Part shown: piece after piece, positions 1-8,220 of the stretch
Position numbering within the stretch: position 1 is the first letter of the stretch
Layout: each line of letters starts with the position of its first letter
NCBI GenBank assembly: GCA_003167495.1
Contig: PMSX01000020.1
Location: 1 to 36,457, forward strand
Origin: Bryobacterales bacterium
GTDB lineage: Bacteria > Acidobacteriota > Terriglobia > Bryobacterales > Bryobacteraceae
Direction: 5' to 3'
Length of the DNA: 36,457 nucleotides
Translations under genes and position numbers: made by a program
Notes under the pieces: model-generated
The model's input: the letters and a program-made list of their open reading frames with translations, nothing else
What the model was told of the DNA's origin: nothing
Database searches by the model: none

Positions 1-977
1 GTCAAGGAAGGGAGCTGGGCGCCAGGCTGAAGAGCCATATGGACCATGCTTCAAATATACACCCCGGGCCGGATTCGCCGAAATGGGGCAGTAACCTACT
101 CCGTTGCCGCCCGTGACCCCTCCCAGATCGCCGACCTGTGCGATTGCCCGATCCCTGGCGCGCGACCGCACTGCCCGATGCGACTCTCCCGCCACCCCAG
201 CTCGAGGAGGCGCCCAGGTGTGAAATCTATGCAGCGGCCGAATGCCCCCTTCGTTCCGCTTTTCGACGGATTCCCGTCGGCCGTGTCATGGCTCGGGGCC
301 ACCCAAGGCGCTGTCTCAATGCATGTCCCGCAGCTGCCGCGCTTCCGCTCCTTTCGCAGCCGGCGGGAACCGCCTCCTCCCGCTTGATGCGCCTGATAGG
401 CACCCAAGCGCTGTGGGCGTGCAACCTCTCGCCAACATGAATTGGCGAACGGACAATTGCACGCGCCCTGGCGCTCAGCCGCGACTACGCCGACGCGCGC
501 TCCATCAACAAAACCCCAGCCTCAATTGCTGTGCGTACTCGAGGTGGTCGTCGTGACCGGAGCGGGCACCGTTGTTTGTTCCGACGTGGTGGTCGTACTG
601 CTTGTGGGTGCAGGCGTAGACGTAGATGAGCAGGCGGACAGCGACACAAGTGCTGCGGCGACGATGCATGGGATGATAAGTCTCTTCATATATATGACGG
701 TTGTTTTTTGTTACTCTAGAATCCACCGCATGATTGCATGAACAAGCGATCCGGCGATATGGGGTGTATACCTCAAGCGCGCACTGCACCCTTGCCGCCC
801 GGATTTGAATGTGGCGGATTTCGATCCGTGCTTATGGCGCAGGAAGCAAGATTGAGGATCGGAACGCTCGGCGCTTGAAGGCGATGAAACGCCTCGCCGC
901 CGGGACCCGGTTGGGCGAACGCCATATTGTGGGGATTGCCCATCAGGTGCGGAATGGGCGCGGGGAATGTCGTCTTC
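1..977. other. Left edge without a supportable gene
   Basis: I see no convincing gene here. Several open frames of 60-113 codons overlap on both strands, but none shows a recognisable domain, a good ribosome binding site or an export signal. A frame around 545-700 encodes a valine-rich, low-complexity peptide of the kind that arises by chance. The region ends at the stop codon of the response regulator, which is read toward it from the right, so part of it is probably the 3' flank of that operon. No clear hairpin with a T-tract was found. Confidence 0.5.
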
Positions 978-1487
978 TTAGACACTCTGCTCCGCCAGCG
1001 CTTGCGTGCCGTTCCTGTGGACTGCTTCCTCGCTTTGGCAACCATAAGGCGGCTCATTGATGGCCCCCCAGAAGTTCATGATCTTCTGGACGGCATTCAT
1101 GAACTCGGAAACATCCACGGGCTTCACCACGTAGGCGTTGACGCCGTGCTGATAAAACTCCCGCAGATCCGACATCTCGCGCGAGGAGGTGAACAGCACG
1201 ACGGGAATCATCCTGAAATCGTCGCTTGCCTTCATGTATTTTAGAACCTCGAGGCCGTCGACCTTGGGCATCTTGTTGTCAAGCAGGACAAAAACTGGGT
1301 TTCCGGTTGTGCGCGTTGCGAATTTCCCGTCGCGATTGAGATAGTCGATCGCCTCCGCGCCATTGTCGACAACCGTGACCTGGCTGGCTTGGCGGGCCGC
1401 TTCCAGCGCCCCCAACATGAGTTCAACGTCCCACGAATCGTCTTCGACAAGGAGGACGTGCTTGAATTTTGCTATTTTAGCGGCCAT
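978..1487 (-). CDS. Single-domain response regulator (Rcp1/CheY-like receiver)
   Basis: A 169-residue protein made almost entirely of one receiver domain (about residues 9-135), with no output domain. The acidic pocket is E15-D16-D17, the phospho-acceptor is D70 in [11 protein letters not shown], the switch residue is T100 in FTSSRE and the conserved lysine is K122 in VVKPVD. These are the complete catalytic set of a phosphorylatable receiver, and the sequence style fits the Rcp1-like group. The frame stays open to 1655, but the ATG at 1487 follows a GGAGAG-type ribosome binding site and starts just before the first beta strand, so I chose it. Its first 11 nt overlap the end of the sensor kinase gene, which implies translational coupling and a kinase-regulator pair. 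Without an output domain it probably acts by protein contact or in a phosphorelay. The last 30 residues after the receiver have no recognised function. Confidence 0.88.
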   Translation of the reverse strand: MAAKIAKFKHVLLVEDDSWDVELMLGALEAARQASQVTVVDNGAEAIDYLNRDGKFATRTTGNPVFVLLDNKMPKVDGLEVLKYMKASDDFRMIPVVLFTSSREMSDLREFYQHGVNAYVVKPVDVSEFMNAVQKIMNFWGAINEPPYGCQSEEAVHRNGTQALAEQSV

Positions 1488-4400
1488 TGCTCTCTCCGTT
1501 TTTCTTGGGGATTGAAAAATAAAATGTGGCGCCTTCATTCGGGGCGCCTTTGGCCCAAGCCCGGCCGCCATGCCGGTGTATGATGCGCTGGACGTTAGCC
1601 AGTCCGATGCCCGTGCCAGCGAATTCTGACTGCTTGTGGAGGCGCTGGAACACACCGAATAGCTTCTTCGTGTATTTCGGATCGAATCCCGCGCCGTTGT
1701 CTCGGATGAAGATCACTGTCTGATCGTTGTCGTCGGGAGCGCATCCGATCTCGATTTCGGGCTTGTCCCGGCCGCCGGTGAACTTGATCGCGTTGGAAAC
1801 AAAGTTCATGACGATCTGCCGGACCCTTGCTTCGTCACCATCGAAGTACGAGGGTAGTGACTCGTCGTATTCGACGCTCAGGCTAAGTCCCTTGCTCCGT
1901 ACCTGTGGAGAGGCCAGATCAACGGCCAGCGACATGACCGCTCGCATATCGAAGGGCGCAGTTTCGAGCTGAAGGAATCCTGCCTCTATCTTCGAATAAT
2001 CGAGAATATCGTTGATAATGCTCAGAAGGTGCTCACCACATTGCCTAACCGTTTGCGCACACTCCGACTGCTCGGAGTTCAAAGATGTCGCCAGCAGAAG
2101 ATCAGTCATGCCAATGATGCCGTTCATGGGTGTACGGATTTCATGACTCATATTGGCGAGGAACTCGCCCTTGTGTCGGCTCGCGGATTCAGCGCGCTCG
2201 CGTTCTGCCTCGGCCCGCGACTTCTCTTGTGCCAGTTCCAGCGTCCGGCGAGCCACGGCGATCTCCAATTTCTCCTTTTCGCGCAGTAAGCGGGCCGATT
2301 GATATCTCCACGTCAATACCAACAACGCTACGATCACTACCCCGGCCGCCAGCTTAAATAGCAGCGTTTGCCACCACGGAGTCGCGATGCGAAATGTTAG
2401 CAGTGCCGCCGGGGACCTTGCGCCTTTGGCGCCGATGGCATGCACTTCGAATTGGTAACGTCCGGCTGGCAAATTCGAGAAGCTTGTTTCCATCTGCGTC
2501 GTGGACGTCCACGGGGATTCACTCCCGTTGATCCGGAACTGGTAGCTAACGCTGCCCTCGTCGCGATAGTTCACGCTGTCCCACGCTATGGAAAAGTTTC
2601 GCGAAGCCCAGGGCAAAACGAACTCGTTTCCGGTAAGGGCTTCTCTCGCCTCGCCAACATACCTCAAGAAGGGCGCGCGCAAAACGGTGATTCCGGTTAC
2701 CGCCCGCTCGGGCGTAAAATGCGAAAGTCCGCGGCTAGTCCCGAGCCAGACGCCACCCTCCTCAGCCAGAATGCCATTTGTATCGCAATCGTCCCACACC
2801 ATGCCGTCCCTTTGGCTGAACCGAGTCCAGTCTGTTCCGCGGAACTGCAGCACGCCGGAATCCATTGCGGCCCAAACGGTACCATCCTTCGCATCCAGGG
2901 AATAGATCATGTCCGAAGGCAGTCCAGTGTGCGTGCCGAGATCGGTCACCGACCAATGGCCATGCGGCTGGGAGATCCTGCTTATGCCAAGTGGGCTTCT
3001 GTAGGCTATCCAAATTGACCCGTCTGAAATCGCGATGGGACTGACGGAGGCGCTCTTCAAGCCATCCTTCTCGTCGTACCGATACCAACGGCCGCCGCCG
3101 TAACGATATAGTCCTTTGTTCGAGGTGATCCAAATACAGCCGTCGTCATCGAAAGCTCCGTTCGAATAGACCTGCCCCGGCGCCTCCGATGGAATGTTCT
3201 GCCGCGTAAACCTTATGGGATCATGCAGGACGCTAGTGCTGTGATAAACACCGGGGCCGCCCAGCACCCAAAGCGTGTTTTCTCCGTCGAGAAGAACCCG
3301 GCGAACTTTGTCTAGCAGGATGCCATCTTTCGGGCCGAATCTCTGAAGGCGTGACGTCTTCGGATCGAGTCTTGTCAGACCTCCGCTCGAACCGCCAAAC
3401 CAGATACGTCCGGTGGGATCAGCCTCCACAGCCAGCGCCTGGTTCCCCTCAGTCCGGCGGTGCTGTCCCCACGTTTGCACCCGCCCCGTAGAAGGCTCGA
3501 CCATACTGATGCCCGTGTTGGTCCCCACCCATATCCGGCCTTTGGGGTCCTTCGTCAACCCCCATAGCATATCCGCCAAAAGCCCTTCCGCCTTGGTCCA
3601 GTTGTCCCATTGCCTCTCGCCCAGCCAGCGGTCCACGCCCGAGCCGCGCAGCCCGATCCACATTGAGCCTTCTTGATCCCGGAACGCGGTTGCCACGCCA
3701 TCGCTGGCCAACCCCCGCCTCTCACCGATGATTTGCCACCCATCGCCACGAGGTATGGCGAGACCCTCGTTGGTGGGAACTGTCACGCCATAGATCGGAT
3801 CCGCTCGCAACTCGCTCACCTGTCCGGGCGCTAAGGGCAGCCCTTTGTCGCATTCCACAAAGGTAGAAGCGTTCTTCAGCAATTTGTACAAGCGGCTTTC
3901 GCTACGCACCCATAAGGTTCCTTGTGCATCGCTCACGGCACTTTCCCACCGATCGTGTGGAAGCCCAAGCTGGGCGTTCATGCTCGTGGTTTGTTCCCCC
4001 TGCATCCTGCACAGGTCGTGGCCGCATCCGAACCAAACCGTCCCTCCCGCCTCCATTGCCACTGCGAATGTTTCGCCCGCATACATTTTCTTGACGGAGG
4101 CCCCGCCGCTGTCTAGGCTGAGTTTCATAAGGCCGTAGGCCGAGCTGGCATAAGCGGTATTACCCTCGGCGGCAGCCAAATGCCCAAACGACCACTGATC
4201 CAGGACGGTACCGAATTGAACCGGGTGGAATCGGCCTGCGCTCAGATATGCGATACCGACGGGCGTGCCGGCCCAGACAGCGCCACCAGCCGATACGGCA
4301 AGCGCGGTCACGTCATCCTGCGGTAATCCATCCTTGTGCCCGAACCGCTCGAAACGGCGCCCGTTATAACGGAATAGGCCGTTGTCCGTGGCCACCCAAA

Positions 4401-4572
4401 GAAAGCCGTCTTTGTCCTCGCCGATCGTATTCACTGCCAGGTTCGTTAGCCCGCTATCCTGCGAATAATGCTTGAACGCGTAGCGTTGTGCGTGGCAAAG
4501 CACGGCGCAAGTCAAGAAGATCACTACCTCGCGGCACCAGCCAAAGCGATTTTGTGAACCTGTCGCCACCAC
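1477..4572 (-). CDS. Propeller-type sensor histidine kinase (Reg_prop/Y_Y_Y/HisKA/HATPase)
   Basis: A 1031-residue membrane sensor kinase. A signal peptide ends near CHAQ (about residue 30). It is followed by some 620 residues of two-component-regulator propeller repeats (for example [17 protein letters not shown]) and a Y_Y_Y-like beta domain near 640-730. One transmembrane helix lies at about 734-757, then a coiled coil of charged residues at 760-800. The phospho-accepting histidine is H810 in [10 protein letters not shown], the N box contains N927 in NFVSNAIKF, and the G boxes are DNGAGFD (about 958) and GTGIGLA (about 986). There is no attached receiver; the separate one starts inside the last codons of this gene. 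The architecture is that of the hybrid kinases that sense polysaccharide breakdown products in Bacteroidetes, but without their fused AraC domain. The start is GTG; two tandem GTG codons are possible and no strong ribosome binding site is visible. The ligand is unknown. Confidence 0.9.
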   Translation of the reverse strand: MVATGSQNRFGWCREVVIFLTCAVLCHAQRYAFKHYSQDSGLTNLAVNTIGEDKDGFLWVATDNGLFRYNGRRFERFGHKDGLPQDDVTALAVSAGGAVWAGTPVGIAYLSAGRFHPVQFGTVLDQWSFGHLAAAEGNTAYASSAYGLMKLSLDSGGASVKKMYAGETFAVAMEAGGTVWFGCGHDLCRMQGEQTTSMNAQLGLPHDRWESAVSDAQGTLWVRSESRLYKLLKNASTFVECDKGLPLAPGQVSELRADPIYGVTVPTNEGLAIPRGDGWQIIGERRGLASDGVATAFRDQEGSMWIGLRGSGVDRWLGERQWDNWTKAEGLLADMLWGLTKDPKGRIWVGTNTGISMVEPSTGRVQTWGQHRRTEGNQALAVEADPTGRIWFGGSSGGLTRLDPKTSRLQRFGPKDGILLDKVRRVLLDGENTLWVLGGPGVYHSTSVLHDPIRFTRQNIPSEAPGQVYSNGAFDDDGCIWITSNKGLYRYGGGRWYRYDEKDGLKSASVSPIAISDGSIWIAYRSPLGISRISQPHGHWSVTDLGTHTGLPSDMIYSLDAKDGTVWAAMDSGVLQFRGTDWTRFSQRDGMVWDDCDTNGILAEEGGVWLGTSRGLSHFTPERAVTGITVLRAPFLRYVGEAREALTGNEFVLPWASRNFSIAWDSVNYRDEGSVSYQFRINGSESPWTSTTQMETSFSNLPAGRYQFEVHAIGAKGARSPAALLTFRIATPWWQTLLFKLAAGVVIVALLVLTWRYQSARLLREKEKLEIAVARRTLELAQEKSRAEAERERAESASRHKGEFLANMSHEIRTPMNGIIGMTDLLLATSLNSEQSECAQTVRQCGEHLLSIINDILDYSKIEAGFLQLETAPFDMRAVMSLAVDLASPQVRSKGLSLSVEYDESLPSYFDGDEARVRQIVMNFVSNAIKFTGGRDKPEIEIGCAPDDNDQTVIFIRDNGAGFDPKYTKKLFGVFQRLHKQSEFAGTGIGLANVQRIIHRHGGRAWAKGAPNEGATFYFSIPKKNGESNGR

Positions 4573-4737
4573 AATTCATATCGGTGCATAAATATACTTC
4601 CTTAAGGGTGCGCGTAGGGCGAGTTGGCGTGGAGTCTTTGGGCAGACGGGAGGCTTAGCTGGTAATCTCTGCGCCGGCACACGCGATCTATCTGGAACTG
4701 AGCCTTACAACCAAGCTGTCACGCTTTTTCCCCATCT

Positions 4738-7389
4738 TCACTCTTCGCGAAGCAGTTTCATTGGATCAAGCGACAGCGCGCGTTGCGCCGGAATCCACGT
4801 CGCCAGTAAGCCCAATGACGCCATAACCAGCACAACACCTGCCAATACCAGCGGATCGCGGGGAGTCGCCTGATACACAATGAAAGCCAAAACCCGGCTC
4901 GCCATAATTCCCAGGATCAAACCCACTGCCGAACCAAGAACCAGCAGTTTGAATGCATGTCCCAGTGCTGCCTCCAGCACCTCTTTGCGCTGTGCGCCAA
5001 GCGCTATACGAATTCCCAACTCCTTCAGCCGTTTGCTGACGGAGTTTGCAGCCATTCCAAAGATGCCGGTGATCGATAACATTGACCCCATCACACCCAA
5101 AACGCCTAGCGAGATCGTCGCCATCCGCGGAGCGAAGAGAGCTACGCCCAGTCCGTTATTCCAGGTTTGGATGAGCGAAGGCAGCCCTGAATCAAGGTCC
5201 CGCAGTTTGCTCCTCATAGCCGCCGCCAGATGCCCAGGATCGAGCTTCGATCGCACCAAAAGCGTCGTCCCACTCGATGGCGATTGCAGGATGGAGAGGA
5301 ACATCGCCGGTTGTAGACCTTCGGTGATCATCTGATATTTTCCGTCTTCCGCAACACCCACTACCTGAACGCGCGTCCCATCCGGCAATTTGAAATACCC
5401 GCCGATCGCGCTTTCAACAGACCCAAATAGCTTGCGCGCAAGCTCCTGGTTGATGACCGCCACTCGCGGCCCGTTTTTGTCGTCGCGCCACGTGAAGCCT
5501 CTTCCAGACAGCATGGCTGTGCCCGCCGTACGAAAGTAGCCCGGAGAGACCTTGTACATCACGACGCCAGCCGCGGCATTCGATGGCCTCAAATCAGTCG
5601 TTTCGACAGTAAACACCGTCGACCAGTCCAAGCTCCCATTGAGTGGCGTAAGATCAGCTAAGCCCACAGACGAGACGCTAGGGATGGACCCGATCGACTC
5701 CATCATGCGCCTTTGCAGGGACGCCGCCGCGTTGCCACGATAGCCTGCCATGTTCAGATCTGTGTCCATCAGCATCGCGTTCCGTGGATCGAAGCCGAAG
5801 CTGCTGTGGAGCGAGCGTACCATCCCGCGCACGGCAACCAGGGACGAAGTAATCAGCAGTGCGCAGATCGCAATTTGCACGCCGTGCAGCAGGTCCCGGA
5901 TAGTCGTCGGGCGCCCGTGTGTGGTTCTGGATCCTGATTTGACGACCTCGTAGGGATCGGTGTGAAGCACTTGCCTTACCGGCACCGCGCCAAAGAGGAA
6001 TCCACTTAGGAGAGTCAACACTACGGCCACAGCATAAACATTTGTATCCGGGTACACGGCCACATGGACGGGGTATTGGGGGACTGGTTGCCATAGGCTC
6101 AGACCTCTCAGCAGCACAGCGCCGCCCCATAGTCCGGCAGCGCCTCCGATCATCGATATCAGCAGAGCTTCGGTGAATTGTCCGCGCAGAATGCGGCTTC
6201 GGCCGGCTCCGAGCGCCATGCGCAGAGCAATTTCCCGTGAACGGTCAGCCGCGCGTGCTGCGAACAAGCTGCCGAGGTTAGCGCAAGCAGCTAGCAGAAT
6301 TAACCCGGCCAGCAGCATCAATGACGTAAGAAATGCCCGTGTTCCGGGTGCGGCGAAATCGCCAAAAAGAAAGGGATGTGCCAACAAAAAACTCATTTCG
6401 GCATCTGTTTTTGGGTAGGTCTTTTCCAGATATGAGCCAATGGAGTTTAGATCTCCAATCGCCTGTTGTTTCGTCACTCCCGCTTTGAGATGTCCGATCG
6501 TCATCAAAAGCGATGGGAATCCGCGCTCGTTCAAACCGTTGCCGCCTTCTGACTGCAACACGTTCCCGATGGGCACGAAGAGATCCTGAAAGAAAAACGC
6601 TACCGGCCCGTGGAAACCAGGCGGCGCAACACCGATGATTGTGAACGGGTGTTTGTTGAGTTGAACGGTACGGCCAATCACGCCATGGTCGTCCTGAAAG
6701 CGGGTGTGCCAATACGCATAATTCAGCACGATGAATGGAGCTCCGCTCGAGCCATGCTCAGATGCGTGAAAGAACCGGCCCAGATACGGCTGTATCCCAA
6801 ATACATCGAAGTAGTTGCCGGTCACTTCATCAACAAAAGCGCGGGACGGATTGCCGCCCGTATCCAGCCCTGCTTGGGAGTTGTTATAGGCTGCCAGACC
6901 GTCAAAACTGCGGTTGTGGTCGCGCAGATCGAGGTAGTCGGGATACGAGAACTGCAATGATATATCCTTCCGATGCTCGATCGTGTAGAGGGTCTCCGGA
7001 TGCGGCACATCCAGCGGGCGCAAGATAAGTGCATTTAAGACACTGAAGACCACGGTATTCGCGCCGATGGCCATTGCCAGCGTCAGTATCGCCGCGATGG
7101 TAAATCCGGGAGATTTCAGCAGCACACGCAGACAATAACGCACGTCCTGCACAACGGTCTCGATGAAGTTGCCTCCGAGCGCCTCGTAGCACTCCTCTTT
7201 GAACCGTCCGTGACCGCCAAACTCGATGCGGGCGCGGTGCTCCGCCTCGGCACGATTCAAGCCGGAACGTTCGAGATCATCCGAGCGGTGCTGGATGTGA
7301 GAGCGAAGTTCCTCTTGCATGTCATTCTCGATCTGAGAACGACGCAGGAACTTAGTGGCAAGGCAACGAAAATAGGCCAGGAAATTCAT
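4738..7389 (-). CDS. ADOP-type ABC transporter permease (MacB/FtsX family)
   Basis: An 883-residue orphan permease of the type described as acidobacterial duplicated orphan permease. The first 80 residues form the family's cytosolic helical leader (QEELRSHIQHRSDDLERSGL). A first membrane helix follows at about 96-122, then a MacB-like periplasmic domain (about 125-345). FtsX-type helices sit near 352-376, 402-430 and 450-472, and a second half repeats this plan (helix near 500, periplasmic part, three C-terminal helices). RSREIALRMALGAGRSRI and KRLKELGIRIALGAQRKEV are the two matching FtsX signatures, showing the internal duplication. No ATPase gene lies nearby, as is usual for this family, so the substrate and even transport activity are unknown. 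The gene overlaps the upstream PadR gene by ATGA (7386-7389), so the two are translated together and PadR presumably controls it. Confidence 0.92.
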   Translation of the reverse strand: MNFLAYFRCLATKFLRRSQIENDMQEELRSHIQHRSDDLERSGLNRAEAEHRARIEFGGHGRFKEECYEALGGNFIETVVQDVRYCLRVLLKSPGFTIAAILTLAMAIGANTVVFSVLNALILRPLDVPHPETLYTIEHRKDISLQFSYPDYLDLRDHNRSFDGLAAYNNSQAGLDTGGNPSRAFVDEVTGNYFDVFGIQPYLGRFFHASEHGSSGAPFIVLNYAYWHTRFQDDHGVIGRTVQLNKHPFTIIGVAPPGFHGPVAFFFQDLFVPIGNVLQSEGGNGLNERGFPSLLMTIGHLKAGVTKQQAIGDLNSIGSYLEKTYPKTDAEMSFLLAHPFLFGDFAAPGTRAFLTSLMLLAGLILLAACANLGSLFAARAADRSREIALRMALGAGRSRILRGQFTEALLISMIGGAAGLWGGAVLLRGLSLWQPVPQYPVHVAVYPDTNVYAVAVVLTLLSGFLFGAVPVRQVLHTDPYEVVKSGSRTTHGRPTTIRDLLHGVQIAICALLITSSLVAVRGMVRSLHSSFGFDPRNAMLMDTDLNMAGYRGNAAASLQRRMMESIGSIPSVSSVGLADLTPLNGSLDWSTVFTVETTDLRPSNAAAGVVMYKVSPGYFRTAGTAMLSGRGFTWRDDKNGPRVAVINQELARKLFGSVESAIGGYFKLPDGTRVQVVGVAEDGKYQMITEGLQPAMFLSILQSPSSGTTLLVRSKLDPGHLAAAMRSKLRDLDSGLPSLIQTWNNGLGVALFAPRMATISLGVLGVMGSMLSITGIFGMAANSVSKRLKELGIRIALGAQRKEVLEAALGHAFKLLVLGSAVGLILGIMASRVLAFIVYQATPRDPLVLAGVVLVMASLGLLATWIPAQRALSLDPMKLLREE

Positions 7390-7727
7390 ATTTTCTCCGA
7401 CTTTGCGGCCAAGGCAGAAGCGATCGCTGCCGCCAGGCGGTTCCAGCCCTCACTCTCCGCGCGCAGACGCTTACGCCCCGTGGCTGTAAGTTCGTAGAAC
7501 TTGGCGCGACGATTATTCTCCGATGTGCCCCAGCTTGCTGTCAACAGACCTTGCCGCACCAGGCGGAACAACGCTGGATAAAGCGCTCCCTGGTCCACAA
7601 GCAAAGCTTGCTTGGAGATCTGGCCGATGCGCAAAAGCACTCCGTAGCCATGAAGTGGACCGAGAGAGACCGCTTTCAGGACGAGCAGGTCGAGCGTTCC
7701 GGGGAGAAGCTGCGCTTGGCCGGACAT
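7386..7727 (-). CDS. PadR family transcriptional regulator
   Basis: A 113-residue PadR-type winged-helix repressor. The N-terminal domain reads LPGTLDLLVLKAVSLGPLHG then YGVLLRIGQ, followed by the recognition and wing segment DQGALYPALFRLVRQGLL and RRAKFYELTATGRKRL. All of these are hallmarks of the family. The short C-terminal helix (about 90-110) is the dimerisation element of the small PadR subgroup. The ATG at 7727 has AGGAG five bases upstream, which fixes the start. It is the first gene of an operon with the orphan permease (4-nt overlap). A palindrome overlapping the promoter (7732-7752) suggests autoregulation. The inducer is unknown. Confidence 0.93.
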   Translation of the reverse strand: MSGQAQLLPGTLDLLVLKAVSLGPLHGYGVLLRIGQISKQALLVDQGALYPALFRLVRQGLLTASWGTSENNRRAKFYELTATGRKRLRAESEGWNRLAAAIASALAAKSEKI

Positions 7728-7731
7728 TTAC

Positions 7732-7752
7732 ACTCCTAAGCTACTAAGGAGT
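7732..7752 (-). promoter_or_regulatory. Palindrome overlapping -10 and RBS of padR, candidate operator
   Basis: Arms ACTCCT and AGGAGT are perfect inverted repeats across a 9-nt spacer; 8 of the 10 position pairs around the centre match. The right arm, on the coding strand, supplies the AGGAG ribosome binding site and the left arm overlaps the proposed -10 box. Binding here would block both transcription and translation start. The wider context, ACATACTCC to GGAGTGTAA, has the near-symmetric form expected for PadR proteins. Assignment to PadR itself is inference. Confidence 0.5.
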
Positions 7753-7779
7753 ATGTAACAGCTCCCCCTATGCTGTCAA
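7750..7779 (-). promoter_or_regulatory. Sigma70-like promoter of the padR-permease operon
   Basis: On the minus strand a perfect -35 box TTGACA (7779-7774) is followed after 18 bases by CATACT (7755-7750), which matches four of six consensus -10 positions. Transcription would begin near 7743, about 16 bases before the ATG at 7727, leaving room for little more than the ribosome binding site. Confidence 0.5.
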
Positions 7780-7977
7780 GGAAAAAGATCTAACAGGGTG
7801 AGAGCCTTAAGTCTTCGACCAAAGGTGCGGGATAGTGCCCCTTTAGGAAACAAAAAGCATTCTCGTGCAGCTCCGCGAGACCGGTGCCCTCTTGATGAGG
7901 GATCTTGCGGCGCTCTCCGCCACTGAAGATTTATTGGTTTGCCAGGCGCTGGTCCACAACTGCCTGCAGTCGCAGTC
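7780..7977. other. Intergenic stretch, no gene recognised
   Basis: Part of the 390-base gap between padR and the NRPS-like gene. The only open frame (minus strand, about 69 codons ending at 7776) has no recognisable domain, and its N-terminal part crosses the OPT-like relic at 7978-8042. I see no hairpin with a T-tract. Confidence 0.4.
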
Positions 7978-8042
7978 GAGTTCATCGAGACTTCCCGCTG
8001 CGCCCGACGGCTAGCGAATCATCAGGAACCCAACAGCGTCAT
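7978..8042 (-). pseudogene. Relic of an OPT transporter 3' end
   Basis: Read on the minus strand, these 65 bases align with 11241-11176, the 3' end of the intact OPT gene, at about 53 of 66 positions with one single-base gap. The shared core TTCCTGATGATTCGCT is 16 bases exact. The intact gene reads GFLMIRWPLGAAGSPDE; here the translation is GFLMIR, a stop where W should be, then PSGAAGSLDE. The TGG to TAG change and the one-base deletion upstream mean it is not functional. It suggests a lost second OPT gene or a duplicated tail. No further OPT similarity is visible on either side. Confidence 0.55.
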
Positions 8043-8220
8043 CGCCCTGGGCGTGGCAATATAGTCTAATGCCGTCCTCGCTCAGAACGATTGCGTCCCC
8101 GGTTTCTGCAGCAGCTTTCCGCCCAAAAGAAGAGGTGGATGGGTGTCGGCGTGGAAAAATGCGCCTACTATGCCCCTTCACGTGCCAAACCGCAATCCAC
8201 TTTTGAGCGACACCATGATC
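8011..8220 (-). pseudogene. Possible relic of a pirin-like (YhaK-type) bicupin C-terminus
   Basis: The minus-strand frame ending at the TAG at 8011-8013 stays open to about 8220 and reads, in pieces, WIAVWHVKGH, then AAAETGDAIVLSEDGIRL, then HAQGDDAVGFLMIR. This order resembles the end of pirin-like bicupins, where a tryptophan-containing strand is followed by an L-x-AGDG loop, a strand with acidic residues and a final hydrophobic strand. There is no start codon, and the frame runs under the first codons of the plus-strand NRPS-like gene. The last bases coincide with the OPT-like relic, so the two readings compete. This is a weak, by-eye assignment. Confidence 0.25.

Noticed and set aside
442..741. 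Valine-rich open frame near the left edge
   Set aside because: Low-complexity composition, no ribosome binding site and no domain.
1488..1655. Upstream extension of the response regulator frame
   Set aside because: The added 56 residues overlap the kinase ATP-binding domain in another frame and have no similarity to receivers. The ATG at 1487 has a ribosome binding site.
2440..3018. Open frame of 192 codons on the plus strand
   Set aside because: It is antisense to the propeller part of the sensor kinase; the kinase frame carries all recognisable motifs.
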